The notes beneath the pieces are model-generated. The model did no database searches. It was given only the letters and a program-made list of their open reading frames with translations, and was not told the origin of the DNA. This document shows, piece by piece, positions 63,547-64,000 of a stretch of 64,000 nucleotides of DNA. Where the stretch lies: NCBI RefSeq assembly GCF_024204645.1, contig NZ_CP100351.1, forward strand, positions 1,178,001-1,242,000. The letters run 5' to 3'. Source of the stretch: Desulfomicrobium sp. ZS1 (GTDB taxonomy: Bacteria; Desulfobacterota; Desulfovibrionia; Desulfovibrionales; Desulfomicrobiaceae). The number at the start of each line of letters is the position of its first letter. The first letter of the stretch is position 1. Position numbers and translations under genes: made by a program.

Positions 63547-63908
63547 AATCAGGCTTAATGTCGGGAAAGTAGGGCCACGTCTTGCAGTGACTTTTCTTTA
63601 ACGCGTATCGTCACCAACACGCCGCAGACACATCGAGCGGGGCAAAGACTCCGTTCAACTTTCGCACACCATGGATGCGGTGGATTTACCGATTTGATCA
63701 TGCATCACGTTGTTACGTGCACTTTGCCAATGCCAATCCTACGTGTTTTATGGACATCGGGGCTTGCTCGATTCAGTTGCCTGCTGACGGAAAACATGGG
63801 TATAGTCGCTTTGCTCCCGATATCTTCAGGTTTTGCTTGATGGGAACACGATGTAATTCTCCGGCACGTCCTGAATACGGACTGCCCCGGAGCGAGGAGG
63901 GCATCCTT
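63547..63908. other. Intergenic region upstream of the metallopeptidase gene
   Basis: About 360 bp without a gene. A stem of CTCCGG/CCGGAG with an inner GTCC/GGAC pair (63859-63892) lies just before the ribosome site of the next gene and could control its translation. Nothing else was recognised. Confidence 0.45.
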
Positions 63909-64000
63909 ATGAAATGGCGCGGGCGGCAGGAAAGTACGAACATCGAAGACCGCAGAGGGCGGAGCGTCCGACGGGCCGGAATAGGGGGGCTGGGCGGCTT
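63909..64000 (+). CDS. YpfJ-type neutral zinc metallopeptidase, N-terminal fragment at the window edge
   Basis: ATG at 63909 follows GAGGAGG and reads MKWRGRQESTNIEDRRGRSV, then RRAGIGGLGG, before the window ends. The opening KWRGRxxSxNxEDRRG followed by a glycine-rich stretch is characteristic of the YpfJ/KPN_02809 putative neutral zinc metallopeptidases. The catalytic HExxH lies outside the window, so the call rests on 30 residues. Confidence 0.75.
   Translation, partial: MKWRGRQESTNIEDRRGRSVRRAGIGGLGG

Overview
The window is GC-rich bacterial chromosome, with an AT-richer island near 56.2-60.7 kb. The organism is Gram-negative: it has LolA, a Wza-type outer-membrane export lipoprotein, a Wzc-type copolymerase and many lipoproteins. 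My impression from gene content and style is a Desulfovibrionales-like (Desulfobacterota) bacterium, but no marker gene here proves that. No rRNA, tRNA or CRISPR array was recognised.

Region 1 (1-11.6 kb) is an exopolysaccharide locus. It holds a partial Wzx-like flippase, a WcaJ-type initiating sugar transferase, a CpsB/YwqE-type phosphatase, a secreted glycine-rich protein, a Wza-like exporter, a Wzc-like copolymerase/BY-kinase, an unknown anchored protein, a membrane J-domain protein and an O-antigen-ligase/polymerase-like protein.

Region 2 (11.7-29 kb) is mostly housekeeping: a long-chain acyl-CoA ligase; an AI-2E permease, SagB-type nitroreductase and Zn-peptidase run; an ABC-F ATPase; DUF2721; panC-panD-panB; PilZ; an MFS transporter; LolA; an RluA-type pseudouridine synthase; and a tesA-like gene divergent from a ybbA/ybbP-like ABC pair.

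Region 3 (29.3-54.2 kb) is the most unusual. It starts with a periplasmic SH3-like/vWA protein, an ABC ATPase, an FtsX-type permease and an FGE-fold protein. This matches the type VI secretion signalling set PpkA(C-terminal half)-TagT-TagS-TagR, but there is no kinase domain and no T6SS structural gene in the window. Two coiled-coil lipoproteins and a PDZ-S41 protease follow. Then come large exported proteins, four of which share an N-terminal domain with the core VRAL-x-[AG]-[WY] after the signal peptide. One of these looks like a polymorphic-toxin carrier, one has a beta-propeller, and one has three tandem beta modules. I read the region as an envelope system in which a Tag-like sensory/transport module serves a family of exported proteins.

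Region 4 (54.2-64 kb) is a defence and mobile-element island. It holds a HepT/MntA pair with an intact RX4HXY motif, a DUF2235 (Tle1-like) hydrolase, a catalytically degenerate long prokaryotic Argonaute overlapping a transmembrane partner, DUF3465 between REP-like direct repeats, a RelE/Phd-type toxin-antitoxin pair, and a vapC gene broken by an IS256-family transposase fragment. A DUF89 protein and the start of a YpfJ-type metallopeptidase gene close the window.
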